Source: an uncultured Selenomonas sp. (GTDB lineage Bacteria > Bacillota > Negativicutes > Selenomonadales > Selenomonadaceae). From it: DNA of 6,588 bases. Shown piece by piece: positions 1 through 6,023 of this stretch; the first letter of the stretch is position 1, and the number at the start of each line of letters is the position of its first letter. The notes beneath the pieces were generated by a model. That model had not been told where the DNA came from, ran no database searches, and worked only from the letters and a program-made list of their open reading frames with translations. The stretch is taken from assembly GCA_937981305.1 (NCBI GenBank), contig CALJPB010000379.1:1-6588 (forward strand). The letters are read 5' to 3'. A program made the position numbers and the translations under genes.

Positions 1-119
1 GAGCCGATGATGCCGCCGATGCCAAGGAAGGTAAGGTCAACGGTGCTCAGCGTGCGTTTCATTCCGCTGTTCTCGCGCTGCGCACTGAAGTCCTCCAGTG
101 TTTTTTTCTTAAAGAACAT
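1..119 (-). CDS. APC-family amino-acid permease, N-terminal fragment
   Basis: Partial gene: it starts at the ATG complementary to 117-119 and runs off the left edge after 39 full codons. The translation begins MFFKKKTLED, has a short charged cytoplasmic leader with SGMKRTLSTVDL, and then enters a first membrane segment with LGIGGIIGS. This pattern (basic leader, 'KRTL..xDL', then a glycine-rich GxGxxIG helix) is typical of the start of APC-superfamily permeases of the cationic/neutral amino-acid group (YfnA-like). In that family the unwound glycine-rich TM1 helps bind the substrate. A strong Shine-Dalgarno, GGAGG (complement of 127-131), lies 7 nt upstream. The gene follows ald on the same strand about 110 bp away, with a stem-loop between them, so it may be transcribed partly by read-through. 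A role in alanine or other amino-acid uptake is inference; too little protein is visible to name the substrate. Confidence 0.75.
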   Translation of the reverse strand, partial: MFFKKKTLEDFSAQRENSGMKRTLSTVDLTFLGIGGIIG

Positions 120-162
120 ACAAAAACCTCCAAGCAAATCCTTTCAGTTTTCATCTAAGAAA

Positions 163-211
163 GGGGCTGTTTCACAACGCATATGGAAGCATATGGGAGT
201 GAAACAGCCCC
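163..211 (-). terminator. Long stem-loop downstream of ald, probable intrinsic terminator
   Basis: A perfect 13-bp stem pairs GGGGCTGTTTCAC (163-175) with GTGAAACAGCCCC (199-211). On the minus strand it is followed by TTTCTT, a modest U-tract; on the plus strand no T-run follows, so it works in the ald direction. The 23-nt loop holds two CATATG copies (180-185 and 190-195) separated by GAAG, which can form an inner 6-bp hairpin. It begins about 20 nt after the ald stop and ends before the permease ribosome site. Confidence 0.75.
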
Positions 212-231
212 TCAGCAGTCAGAAAAAAGAA

Positions 232-1353
232 TTACGCAAGGAACTCGTCGATGGGCTTGAACGGAATGTTCAGTGCCTTCGAAACAGGCTCGTTCGTGAG
301 GTGTCCGTCAATGGTGTTGAGACCATACTTGAAGCCGGGCACATCGCGGAGTGCAGCCTTGTAGCCCTTGTTTGCCAGAGCGAGTGCATACTCGATGGTC
401 GCATTCGTGATGCCGAGCGTGGAGGTGCGGGAGACAGCGCCCGGGATGTTCGCGACGGAGTAGTGGACAACGCCGTGCTTCTCGAACGTCGGGTTCTCGT
501 GCGTCGTGCAGTGGTCGCAGGTCTGGATCGAGCCGCCCTGGTCGATTGCAACGTCGACAACGACGGAGCCCTTCTTCATCGTCTTAATCATATCCTCGGT
601 GACGAGGGTCGGCGTACGACCGCCCGGAACGAGAACCGAGCCGATGAGCAGATCTGCTTCCTTGACCCACTTTGCAATGTTGTAGCTCGAGGAGTACTCT
701 GTGACGACACGACCGCCAAAGATCTCGTCGAGGTAACGCAGACGCTCAATCGAGAGGTCAATGATCGTGACGCGTGCACCGAGACCGACCGCAATTTTTG
801 CTGCGTTCGTGCCGACGTTGCCGCCGCCGATGATGACGACCTGACCTGCCGCGACACCCGCGATGCCGCCGAGCAGAACGCCGCTGCCGCCATAGCGGCT
901 CTCAAGGAACTGCGCACCGATCTGGACGGACATACGACCTGCGATTTCGCTCATCGGAGCAAGCAGGGGGAGTCCGCGGCCGCTCTTTGCGATAACCGTC
1001 TCGTAGGCAATACCGACAACCTTCTTCTTGAGGAGAGCTTCGGTGAGCTCGGGCTCAGCTGCGAGATGGAGGTAGGTGAAGAGGATCTGACCCTCATGGA
1101 AGAGATCATACTCTTCGGCAAGCGGCTCTTTTACCTTAACAATCATTTCAGAGCGATCAAACAGAGCCTTCTTGTCCGAGATGATCTCGGCACCAACAGC
1201 CTTGTAATCGGCATCCGTGAAGCCGCTGCCAACACCGGCACCCTCTTCGATCAGGACCGTGTGACCGGCACGGCGCATCGCCTCGACACCCGAAGGGGTC
1301 ATACCGACGCGGAACTCATTGTTCTTGATTTCCTTCGAAACGCCAACAATCAT
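232..1353 (-). CDS. ald: Alanine dehydrogenase
   Basis: Cytoplasmic NAD-dependent enzyme that interconverts L-alanine and pyruvate plus ammonia; in anaerobes it links alanine use or formation to NADH balance. The 373-residue length matches the family (about 370). Known active-site positions are in register: R15 (NEFRVGMTP), K75 (VKVKEP) and H96 (YLHLA) for substrate and catalysis, and D271 (AIDQGG) as the second catalytic residue. The Rossmann dinucleotide motif is GGGNVG at 176-181, with the acidic ribose-binding D199 ending the next strand (VTIID). The start is supported by AGGAGGA (complement of 1361-1367), 8 nt from the GG core to ATG. A sigma-A-like promoter lies upstream (1438-1467) and a stem-loop follows the stop. 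The downstream neighbour on the same strand is an amino-acid permease, suggesting uptake plus catabolism. No truncation or missing residue is seen. Confidence 0.97.
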   Translation of the reverse strand: MIVGVSKEIKNNEFRVGMTPSGVEAMRRAGHTVLIEEGAGVGSGFTDADYKAVGAEIISDKKALFDRSEMIVKVKEPLAEEYDLFHEGQILFTYLHLAAEPELTEALLKKKVVGIAYETVIAKSGRGLPLLAPMSEIAGRMSVQIGAQFLESRYGGSGVLLGGIAGVAAGQVVIIGGGNVGTNAAKIAVGLGARVTIIDLSIERLRYLDEIFGGRVVTEYSSSYNIAKWVKEADLLIGSVLVPGGRTPTLVTEDMIKTMKKGSVVVDVAIDQGGSIQTCDHCTTHENPTFEKHGVVHYSVANIPGAVSRTSTLGITNATIEYALALANKGYKAALRDVPGFKYGLNTIDGHLTNEPVSKALNIPFKPIDEFLA

Positions 1354-1360
1354 GTTTTTT

Positions 1361-1367
1361 TCCTCCT
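1361..1367 (-). promoter_or_regulatory. ald ribosome binding site
   Basis: The minus strand reads AGGAGGA followed by an A-rich spacer and ATG at 1353. The match to the 16S anti-SD is close to perfect and fixes the ald start, giving the family-typical MIVGVSKEIK N-terminus. Confidence 0.85.
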
Positions 1368-1437
1368 ACTACAGATAGATAAAAATACAGAAGGTTTGAA
1401 ACGGCTAGGGAATTTCTAAAGGTATACCCTATTTGGG

Positions 1438-1467
1438 ATTTTAGTATAATTCAGACACTTTTGTCAA
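1438..1467 (-). promoter_or_regulatory. ald sigma-A-type promoter
   Basis: On the minus strand a perfect -35 TTGACA (complement of 1462-1467) is followed after 18 nt by TAAAAT (complement of 1438-1443), a 5/6 match to the -10 box. The start would be near 1431, giving a leader of about 78 nt. A TATACT also occurs but is only 13 nt from the -35, so it is less likely to be the -10. The leader contains the 8-bp palindrome GGTATACC at 1421-1428. Confidence 0.7.
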
Positions 1468-1479
1468 GTAGTAAAAGTG
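1456..1479. promoter_or_regulatory. Inverted repeat over the ald -35 box, candidate operator
   Basis: CACTTTT (1456-1462) and AAAAGTG (1473-1479) form a perfect 7-bp inverted repeat with a 10-nt spacer. Its centre is at about 1467.5, so it covers the TTGACA box. A dimeric regulator bound here would block RNA polymerase. The symmetry is seen directly; the regulator is unknown. Confidence 0.4.
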
Positions 1480-1654
1480 ACTTTTTTTTAAGCAGAAGTG
1501 CCTGATTATCCCCGCAACACCAGACAGAACAAGCAAATACGGGCATTCCTTAAATTTATAAAAGTTATGATTTTATCAGTACGCCCTATGTTGTTTCGCG
1601 ATGATGAGGCAGAAACCATCTGTACGAAAATCGACCGATGATTTTTTGTATGCG
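1480..1654. other. Intergenic DNA between the second exporter gene and ald, no gene seen
   Basis: Together with the ald promoter region this makes up the roughly 300-bp gap between the two genes. It is AT-rich around 1550-1580. It contains only weak AT hairpins, for example ATAAAA/TTTTAT near 1558-1576 and AAATC/GATTT near 1627-1645. None has a GC stem plus U-tract, so no convincing terminator for the exporter gene is seen. No small ORF here has a ribosome site. Confidence 0.5.
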
Positions 1655-2983
1655 TTACTCCTCCGCTGCACGTCGCGCGATGATGGCGTCGATTTCGCGT
1701 TGCTGTTGTTCTTCCATGCGTTTCTGGATGAAGATGTTCGGGATGGAGACACCGACGACAATGGCAAGGATGATGGTAATGCCGCTGATGCCGAAGCGGA
1801 GTGCCTCCAAAAATTCTTCTGCGGAGATGGTCTGAATGTAGAGAACGGCGAAGAGCAGCCGATAGAGCAGGACGCCGGGAACGAGCGGAATGATGGGCGG
1901 GATGATGAGCAGTGTGTTTGGTGTATGGACGATATGAATGACTTTGAGTGCGGAAATACCGACCACAGCCGCAGCGACGAAAGAGCCGACCGCCTGCGAT
2001 AAACCGATTTCATTCATGAGGATGTTGCGGATCAGCATGGTCACAATTCCTTCGAATGCGACAATGGCGAGCAGTTTTTTCGGTGTGTTGAAGATGATGG
2101 AAAAGCCGCCCGCCGCAAGTGCTGCGGCAAATGCCTGACTGATGTAGGCATCTGTCGGGAGGATGTGGACATCGGAGATGTTCGCAATGCCGGTGGACAG
2201 GATAGCGAAGGCGATGCCGAAGGTCATGCCTCCGACGATGAGCATGGTGTCTATCGCACGCGTCATGCCGGAGGAGATAAAGCGGTTGATGACATCGCTT
2301 GCAGCGTTGATGATCGGGAATCCGGGGATGAGGAAAATGGTACAGGAAACAAGCGCGTACCACATGGTCGGCAGAGCGAGAACGAACGGAATGAGCCATG
2401 CGACGATGGTGGCGGCAAACGCGGCAATCATGGCGCAGGCGTAGGGATTGAATTCATTTCGGATGCTGAGACGGTGGGCGATGAACCCGATCAGGGCTGC
2501 AGCGGTTGCGACCGACGACTCCGGCAGACTGCCGCCGAACAGTGAGCACGAAGCCCCTGAGGCAATCGCAGCACCAAGAGCCGCCGCCCATACCGGATAG
2601 CTGCGTGGGCGCTGTCGGACACGGGTAACGGCGTTTTCGATCGCGTTCATGGGGGTATTTCCGCGCAGGATACGCCATGTCAGTTTGCTGATGGCTGCGA
2701 TTACAGCGAGGTTGACACCGTGCTTCATACACTTTCGGAACTGGGTAAAGGATCGTTCGCCGTCCGTGACGTTCAGCATGAGCGTGGTATAGGTGACATG
2801 GGATTGGATCTGGTCGGAGGGAATGCGCAGATGGGCTGCGGCACGCCTCATGTCCCGTATGATGCGTGCGCAGTCTGCACCGCTTTCCATCAGAGACTGC
2901 CCGATGTCGAGCAGGATTTTCATTTTGTGGTTGAGCGTTCGGTTGTCATCCTCCGATGCGCTCTTGATTTGTGTCCGCGTCAT
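1655..2983 (-). CDS. Threonine/serine exporter family protein (YjjP-YjjB fusion), copy B
   Basis: Predicted inner-membrane exporter of 442 residues. The first half matches the YjjP/ThrE-N pattern: LLDIGQSLMESGADCARI near residues 24-41, the cytoplasmic HVTYTTLML stretch, a YP.W entry to the first helix, and LIPGFPIINAASD near 218-230. The second half matches YjjB/ThrE_2: GGFSIIFNTPKKLLAIVAFEG near 292-312 and IPLVPGVLLYR near 365-375. About ten hydrophobic segments are visible, followed by a charged tail. ThrE of Corynebacterium exports Thr/Ser; E. coli YjjPB, the split form, exports succinate, so the substrate is open. I start at 2983 and not the ATG at 3028. AGGTGG (complement of 2994-2999) precedes 2983, this start aligns with copy A from residue 1, and the predicted transcription start (about 3023) lies inside the longer version. 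Its last 47 coding bases before the tail include a block identical to copy A. Confidence 0.93.
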   Translation of the reverse strand: MTRTQIKSASEDDNRTLNHKMKILLDIGQSLMESGADCARIIRDMRRAAAHLRIPSDQIQSHVTYTTLMLNVTDGERSFTQFRKCMKHGVNLAVIAAISKLTWRILRGNTPMNAIENAVTRVRQRPRSYPVWAAALGAAIASGASCSLFGGSLPESSVATAAALIGFIAHRLSIRNEFNPYACAMIAAFAATIVAWLIPFVLALPTMWYALVSCTIFLIPGFPIINAASDVINRFISSGMTRAIDTMLIVGGMTFGIAFAILSTGIANISDVHILPTDAYISQAFAAALAAGGFSIIFNTPKKLLAIVAFEGIVTMLIRNILMNEIGLSQAVGSFVAAAVVGISALKVIHIVHTPNTLLIIPPIIPLVPGVLLYRLLFAVLYIQTISAEEFLEALRFGISGITIILAIVVGVSIPNIFIQKRMEEQQQREIDAIIARRAAEE

Positions 2984-2993
2984 GTGTATACAG

Positions 2994-3001
2994 ACCACCT
3001 T
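2994..3001 (-). promoter_or_regulatory. Ribosome site that decides the copy B start
   Basis: The minus strand reads AAAGGTGG about 10 nt before ATG at 2983. The alternative in-frame ATG at 3028 is preceded by TTATAATA with no Shine-Dalgarno, and it lies upstream of the predicted transcription start. Confidence 0.65.
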
Positions 3002-3029
3002 TCTCTCCACTAAACTATAAGCCTGCATT

Positions 3030-3038
3030 ATTATAACA
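3030..3038 (-). promoter_or_regulatory. Extended -10 promoter of exporter copy B
   Basis: The minus strand reads TGTTATAAT: a perfect TATAAT (complement of 3030-3035) with the TGN extension. No good -35 lies 16-18 nt upstream (TTTCTT at best), which suits an extended -10 promoter. The start would be about 3023, leaving a leader of about 40 nt. It gives copy B transcription independent of copy A. Confidence 0.6.
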
Positions 3039-3108
3039 TAAATACAAGCGCGAAGAAATGAAGAGAAACGTCTGTGGAAAAGATGCCGTACGGGGAAAAT
3101 GCGTGAGG

Positions 3109-4434
3109 CTATACGTCCTCCCGCGTTGCGATGATGGCATCGATCTCGCGCTGCTGCTGTGCCTCCATGCGTTTCTGGATGAAGATGTTCGGGATGGAGA
3201 CACCGACGACGACGGCGAGGATGATCGTGACGCCGTTCACGCCGAAACGCAGAGCCTCAAGCAGTTCCTCAACGGAGATAGTCTGGATGTGCAGGACGGC
3301 AAAGAGCAGACGGTAGAGGAGAACACAGGGGATGAGCGGAATGACGGGCGGAATGATGAGCAGGGTGTTCGGCGTATGGACGATGTGGATGATCTTGAGC
3401 GCGGCGATGCCGACGACGGCAGCGGCAGCGAAGGAGCCGATGGACTGCGGCAGACCGAACTCGAGCATGAGGACGTTGCGGATCAGCATGGTGACAATGC
3501 CCTCGATGGCGACGATGGCAAGCAGCTTCTTTGGTGTGTTGAACATGACGGAGAAGCCGCCCGCTGCGAGTGCCGCTGCAATCGCTTGATTGAGGTAGGT
3601 GTCGGTCGGCTGTATGTGCACGTCGGAGATGTTGTGTACGCCCGCAACGAGGATGGCAAAGGCGATGCCGAAGGTCATGCCGCCGATGATGAGCATGGTG
3701 TCCATCGCACGCGTCATGCCGGAGGTCGTGAAGCGGTTCAGCATATCGCTTGCGGCGTTGATGGACGGGAATCCGGGCATCAGAAAGATCGTACAGGCGA
3801 CGAGTGCGTACCACATGGTCGGCAGACCGAGGGCGGCGGGGATGATCCACGCGCCGAGCGTTGCGACAAAACCTGTAATCATGGCGCAGGCGTATGGATT
3901 AAATGCATATCTTGTGCTCGTGCGGTGGGCGATAAACCCCATAAGTGCTGCAATGGTGGCGACGAGTGCCTCAAGCCAGCTGCCGCCAAAGAGTTTGCAT
4001 GAACCTCCGGAGCCGACGGCGGCACCGAGTGCGATGCCCCAGTCAGGATAGCATAGTGATCGCTCGCGGATGCGATTGATTGCACGCTCGATTGGTGCAA
4101 GGGGCGTGTTGCCGCGGAGGATGCGCCAGGTAAGTTTGCTGACGGCGGCGAGGACGGCAAGGTTGACCCCGTGTTTCAGACATTTGCGGAACTGTGTGAA
4201 GGAACGGTCACCGTCGCTGACGCAGAGCATGAGCGTCGTGTAGGTGACGTGTGACTGGATCTGATCGGCGGGAATCCTGAGATGTACCGCCGCACGGCGC
4301 ATATCGCGCACAATGCGTGCGCAGTCCGCTCCGTTCTCCATGAGGGTCTGTCCGATGTCGAGCAGGATCTTTATTTTATGGTTCAGCATCTTGTTGCTGT
4401 CCTGCGCGGCATTTTTGATTGTTTCGATTTCCAT
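3109..4434 (-). CDS. Threonine/serine exporter family protein (YjjP-YjjB fusion), copy A
   Basis: 441-residue membrane protein, first of the tandem pair. The cytoplasmic N-terminal part (residues 20-125) carries LLDIGQTLMENGADCARI and HVTYTTLML. Membrane segments lie at about 131-150, 153-170, 182-202, 204-222 and 247-265 (YjjP/ThrE half), then 284-298, 302-322, 331-353, 355-383 and 398-418 (YjjB/ThrE_2 half), with a charged tail QKRMEAQQQREID. Family hallmarks are YPDW at 129-132, SCKLFGGSW at 145-153, MPGFPSINAASD at 219-230 and FNTPKKLL at 298-305. Likely role: proton-driven efflux of Thr/Ser or of a dicarboxylate such as succinate; the sequence does not decide. The start at 4434 has AGGGGG four bases upstream. 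Oddity: where copy B and E. coli YjjB have PG in the C-terminal helix, this copy reads PC (C370). By hand count it is about 76% identical to copy B with no gaps. No terminator is seen between the copies. Confidence 0.93.
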   Translation of the reverse strand: MEIETIKNAAQDSNKMLNHKIKILLDIGQTLMENGADCARIVRDMRRAAVHLRIPADQIQSHVTYTTLMLCVSDGDRSFTQFRKCLKHGVNLAVLAAVSKLTWRILRGNTPLAPIERAINRIRERSLCYPDWGIALGAAVGSGGSCKLFGGSWLEALVATIAALMGFIAHRTSTRYAFNPYACAMITGFVATLGAWIIPAALGLPTMWYALVACTIFLMPGFPSINAASDMLNRFTTSGMTRAMDTMLIIGGMTFGIAFAILVAGVHNISDVHIQPTDTYLNQAIAAALAAGGFSVMFNTPKKLLAIVAIEGIVTMLIRNVLMLEFGLPQSIGSFAAAAVVGIAALKIIHIVHTPNTLLIIPPVIPLIPCVLLYRLLFAVLHIQTISVEELLEALRFGVNGVTIILAVVVGVSIPNIFIQKRMEAQQQREIDAIIATREDV

Positions 4435-4467
4435 GATTCCCCCTGATTATTTCCCAATGCTTCGCCC

Positions 4468-4496
4468 ATTATACCACAGTCCGATGTGTGCGTGAA
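4468..4496 (-). promoter_or_regulatory. Promoter of exporter copy A
   Basis: The minus strand has TTCACG (complement of 4491-4496, 4/6 match to -35), a 17-nt spacer, and a perfect TATAAT (complement of 4468-4473) preceded by TGG, an extended -10. The start is near 4461, giving a leader of about 26 nt before ATG at 4434. It sits after the narK terminator, so the exporter genes are a separate unit from narK. Confidence 0.7.
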
Positions 4497-4531
4497 ATGG
4501 AGGATATGGGCGGCACATAAATTTTCCCAAT

Positions 4532-4557
4532 AAAAAAGCCGCCCTGTCGCGGGCAGC
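4532..4557 (-). terminator. Rho-independent terminator of narK
   Basis: On the minus strand GCTGCCC (complement of 4551-4557) pairs with GGGCGGC (complement of 4538-4544), seven pairs with one U-G wobble around a 6-nt loop, followed directly by TTTTTT and then ATT. It begins 19 nt after the narK stop. Confidence 0.92.
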
Positions 4558-4576
4558 CTCTTTGCTCACACGTGGC

Positions 4577-5920
4577 TCAGCACTTGATGCCCGAGCCCTT
4601 GCGTGCGTAGAATACATATGTGATGACAATGGTCAGTACCGTGAAGCCGATGAGGAAGTAGAACGCGGGGATGACACTGCCCTGCGTCGCATACGACAGA
4701 CCGAACAGCTTCGGAATGAAGAATGCGCCGTATGCCGCGATCGCCGCCGTGAAGCCTGTGACGAGCGAGGCGTGCACAGGGTTGTCAAAGACGAACGGAA
4801 TCATACGGAAAGAGGCGGCGTTGATGAACCCCGTCGAGAAGAAGAGGACGAGGAACGCGCCGAAGAAGAGGGCAAAGTTGTGCGCCTGAATGCCCATGAT
4901 GGTGACGATACACGCGACGAGCATGAGGAGCAGTGAGTAGAACGTGACCTTCGAGCCGCTGTTGACCTTGTCCGAGACCCAGCCGCCGATGGGGCGTACG
5001 CCCGCGCCGATGAATGGTCCGATGAATGCCGCATAGGCAAACGAGACTTCGGGGAACTCGCGGTTGACAAGAAGGGCAAGCGCTGCGGAGTAGCCGATAA
5101 ACGAACCGAATCCGCAGGTATAGATGACGGTGATGAGCCATGTGTGCTTGTTGCCGAAGATCGACATCATGCTGCGCGGGCTCTGCTTCGGGATGGGCAG
5201 GTTGTCCATGAACATCCAGACGAGGATGAGGGTGAGTGCCGTCGGAATCGCCCAGAAGTAGCAGACGTTCTGGATGTAGACCTCCTTGCCTGCCGCATTG
5301 ATGAGCGGATCGCCGAAGAGGCCGCCGAAGCTCGCACCGAGGAGCATGGGGGCGGTCAAATAGATGATTGACACGCCGAGGTTGCCGATGCCGGCGTTGA
5401 TGCCAAGTGCAAGCCCCTTCTGCGACTTCGGAAAGAAGAAGCCGATGTTTGCCATTGAGGACGAGAAGTTTGCGCCCGCGATGCCGATGCCGGCGACAAG
5501 CAGGACAAAAGTATCATAGGTGGTTGAGGTGTCCTTCAGTGCACCGCCGAGTCCCAAGAGCGGGATGAGAAGCAGCGCCGTCGAGATGAACGTCCAGTTG
5601 CGTCCGCCGACCATGGCGGGGAGGTAGGTGTAGACGAGACGCCCCGTTGCACCGACGAGTCCCGGCAGTGCCGCGAGCGTAAAGATCTCGTTGTCCGAGA
5701 AGTGAAAGCCAATCTGATTGAGCTGTGCCGCGATGGTTGCCCACATTGTCCATGCAATGAAGGAAAGGGTCAGCGCCCATGTTGAGGTGTAGAGGTTCTG
5801 TTTGGCGATGCGCTCGCCGTATTTTTTCCAGAACGTCTCATTCTCCGGATCCCAATGCGTGAGAATATCACGCCGTGACGGGTTCTCGCCGAGTACAGCG
5901 AGGATGTCCTTGCTTTCCAT
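4577..5920 (-). CDS. narK: Nitrate/nitrite transporter, NarK type (MFS)
   Basis: Twelve-helix major-facilitator protein of 447 residues (E. coli NarK 463) that moves nitrate in, or exchanges nitrate for nitrite, across the cytoplasmic membrane. A cytoplasmic leader of about 45 residues contains the family pattern WDPENETFW. The two substrate-binding arginines of NarK are in place: R94 in TM2 (GATGRLVY) and R309 in TM8 (GAGVRPIGGWVSDK). Nitrate signature 1 spans about 144-184 (GIAGANFSSSMANIGFFFP, then LGINAGIGN). Signature 2 spans about 389-408 (GFTAAIAAYGAFFIP). I place the start at 5920. AGGAGAG (complement of 5927-5933) has its GGAG core 8 nt from this ATG but only 2 nt from the ATG at 5926, and it lies inside the coding sequence if 5938 is used. 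narK is transcribed alone, with its own promoter and terminator, and is divergent from a Crp/Fnr regulator. No nitrate reductase genes are in the window, so the direction of transport is not shown. Confidence 0.96.
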   Translation of the reverse strand: MESKDILAVLGENPSRRDILTHWDPENETFWKKYGERIAKQNLYTSTWALTLSFIAWTMWATIAAQLNQIGFHFSDNEIFTLAALPGLVGATGRLVYTYLPAMVGGRNWTFISTALLLIPLLGLGGALKDTSTTYDTFVLLVAGIGIAGANFSSSMANIGFFFPKSQKGLALGINAGIGNLGVSIIYLTAPMLLGASFGGLFGDPLINAAGKEVYIQNVCYFWAIPTALTLILVWMFMDNLPIPKQSPRSMMSIFGNKHTWLITVIYTCGFGSFIGYSAALALLVNREFPEVSFAYAAFIGPFIGAGVRPIGGWVSDKVNSGSKVTFYSLLLMLVACIVTIMGIQAHNFALFFGAFLVLFFSTGFINAASFRMIPFVFDNPVHASLVTGFTAAIAAYGAFFIPKLFGLSYATQGSVIPAFYFLIGFTVLTIVITYVFYARKGSGIKC

Positions 5921-5926
5921 TTGCAT

Positions 5927-5933
5927 CTCTCCT
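5927..5933 (-). promoter_or_regulatory. Ribosome site that decides the narK start
   Basis: The minus strand reads AGGAGAG followed by ATGCAAATG. The second ATG (5920) has the standard spacing; 5926 is too close and 5938 is upstream of the site. Confidence 0.75.
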
Positions 5934-5944
5934 ACCATGATCGT

Positions 5945-5976
5945 GGAACTCTGCTGGATGTCTTATCAGAGTTTCC
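5945..5976 (-). other. Stem-loop in the narK mRNA leader
   Basis: On the minus strand GGAAACTCTG (complement of 5967-5976) pairs with CAGAGTTCC (complement of 5945-5953), nine pairs with one bulged A and a 13-nt loop. It lies between the predicted transcription start (about 5990) and the Shine-Dalgarno. No U-tract follows, so it is not a terminator. It may be an RNA-stability or control element. Confidence 0.4.
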
Positions 5977-5996
5977 TATAACATTGATATGAAAAG

Positions 5997-6002
5997 ATTA
6001 TA
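5997..6002 (-). promoter_or_regulatory. narK promoter, -10 box
   Basis: The minus strand has a perfect TATAAT (complement of 5997-6002), predicting a start at about 5990. The -35 position 17 nt further (complement of 6020-6025) reads CATTCA, a poor match. A good -10 without a -35 is typical of promoters that need a class II activator, and a Crp/Fnr box is centred at -41.5. Confidence 0.7.
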
Positions 6003-6020
6003 TAGAAAAATTTTTTCTAT
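6002..6020. repeat. AT-rich perfect palindrome in the narK promoter spacer
   Basis: ATAGAAAAA (6002-6010) and TTTTTCTAT (6012-6020) form a perfect 9-bp inverted repeat around a single T. It fills the space between the narK -10 box and the Crp/Fnr box (-12 to -30), so a protein bound here would compete with RNA polymerase. Confidence 0.55.
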
Positions 6021-6023
6021 GAA

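Noticed and set aside
7..1419. Long plus-strand open frame of 470 codons opposite ald
   Set aside because: It runs through the permease start, the terminator, all of ald and the ald leader, has no ribosome site, and is rich in Asp/Arg/Glu as expected for the shadow of a GC-rich gene. ald on the other strand has full family motifs.
1625..1650. Possible terminator after exporter copy B
   Set aside because: Only five or six AT-rich pairs (AAATC/GATTT) and no U-tract in the right place after the stem.
2984..3028. Upstream ATG (3028) for exporter copy B
   Set aside because: No Shine-Dalgarno, upstream of the predicted transcription start, and the extra 15 residues have no counterpart in copy A.
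3058..4002. Plus-strand open frame of 314 codons opposite exporter copy A
   Set aside because: Very rich in Asp, Gly and Arg, with no fold-like pattern. A similar shadow frame appears opposite copy B, which follows from the shared coding sequence.
4450..4531. Nine-base direct repeat TTTCCCAAT at 4450-4458 and 4523-4531
   Set aside because: It flanks the copy A promoter, but it is short and AT-rich, one copy overlaps the end of the narK terminator tail, and no symmetry is present. It is probably chance.
5921..5938. Upstream ATGs (5938, 5926) for narK
   Set aside because: The only good Shine-Dalgarno (5927-5933) lies after the first and 2 nt from the second; spacing fits 5920.
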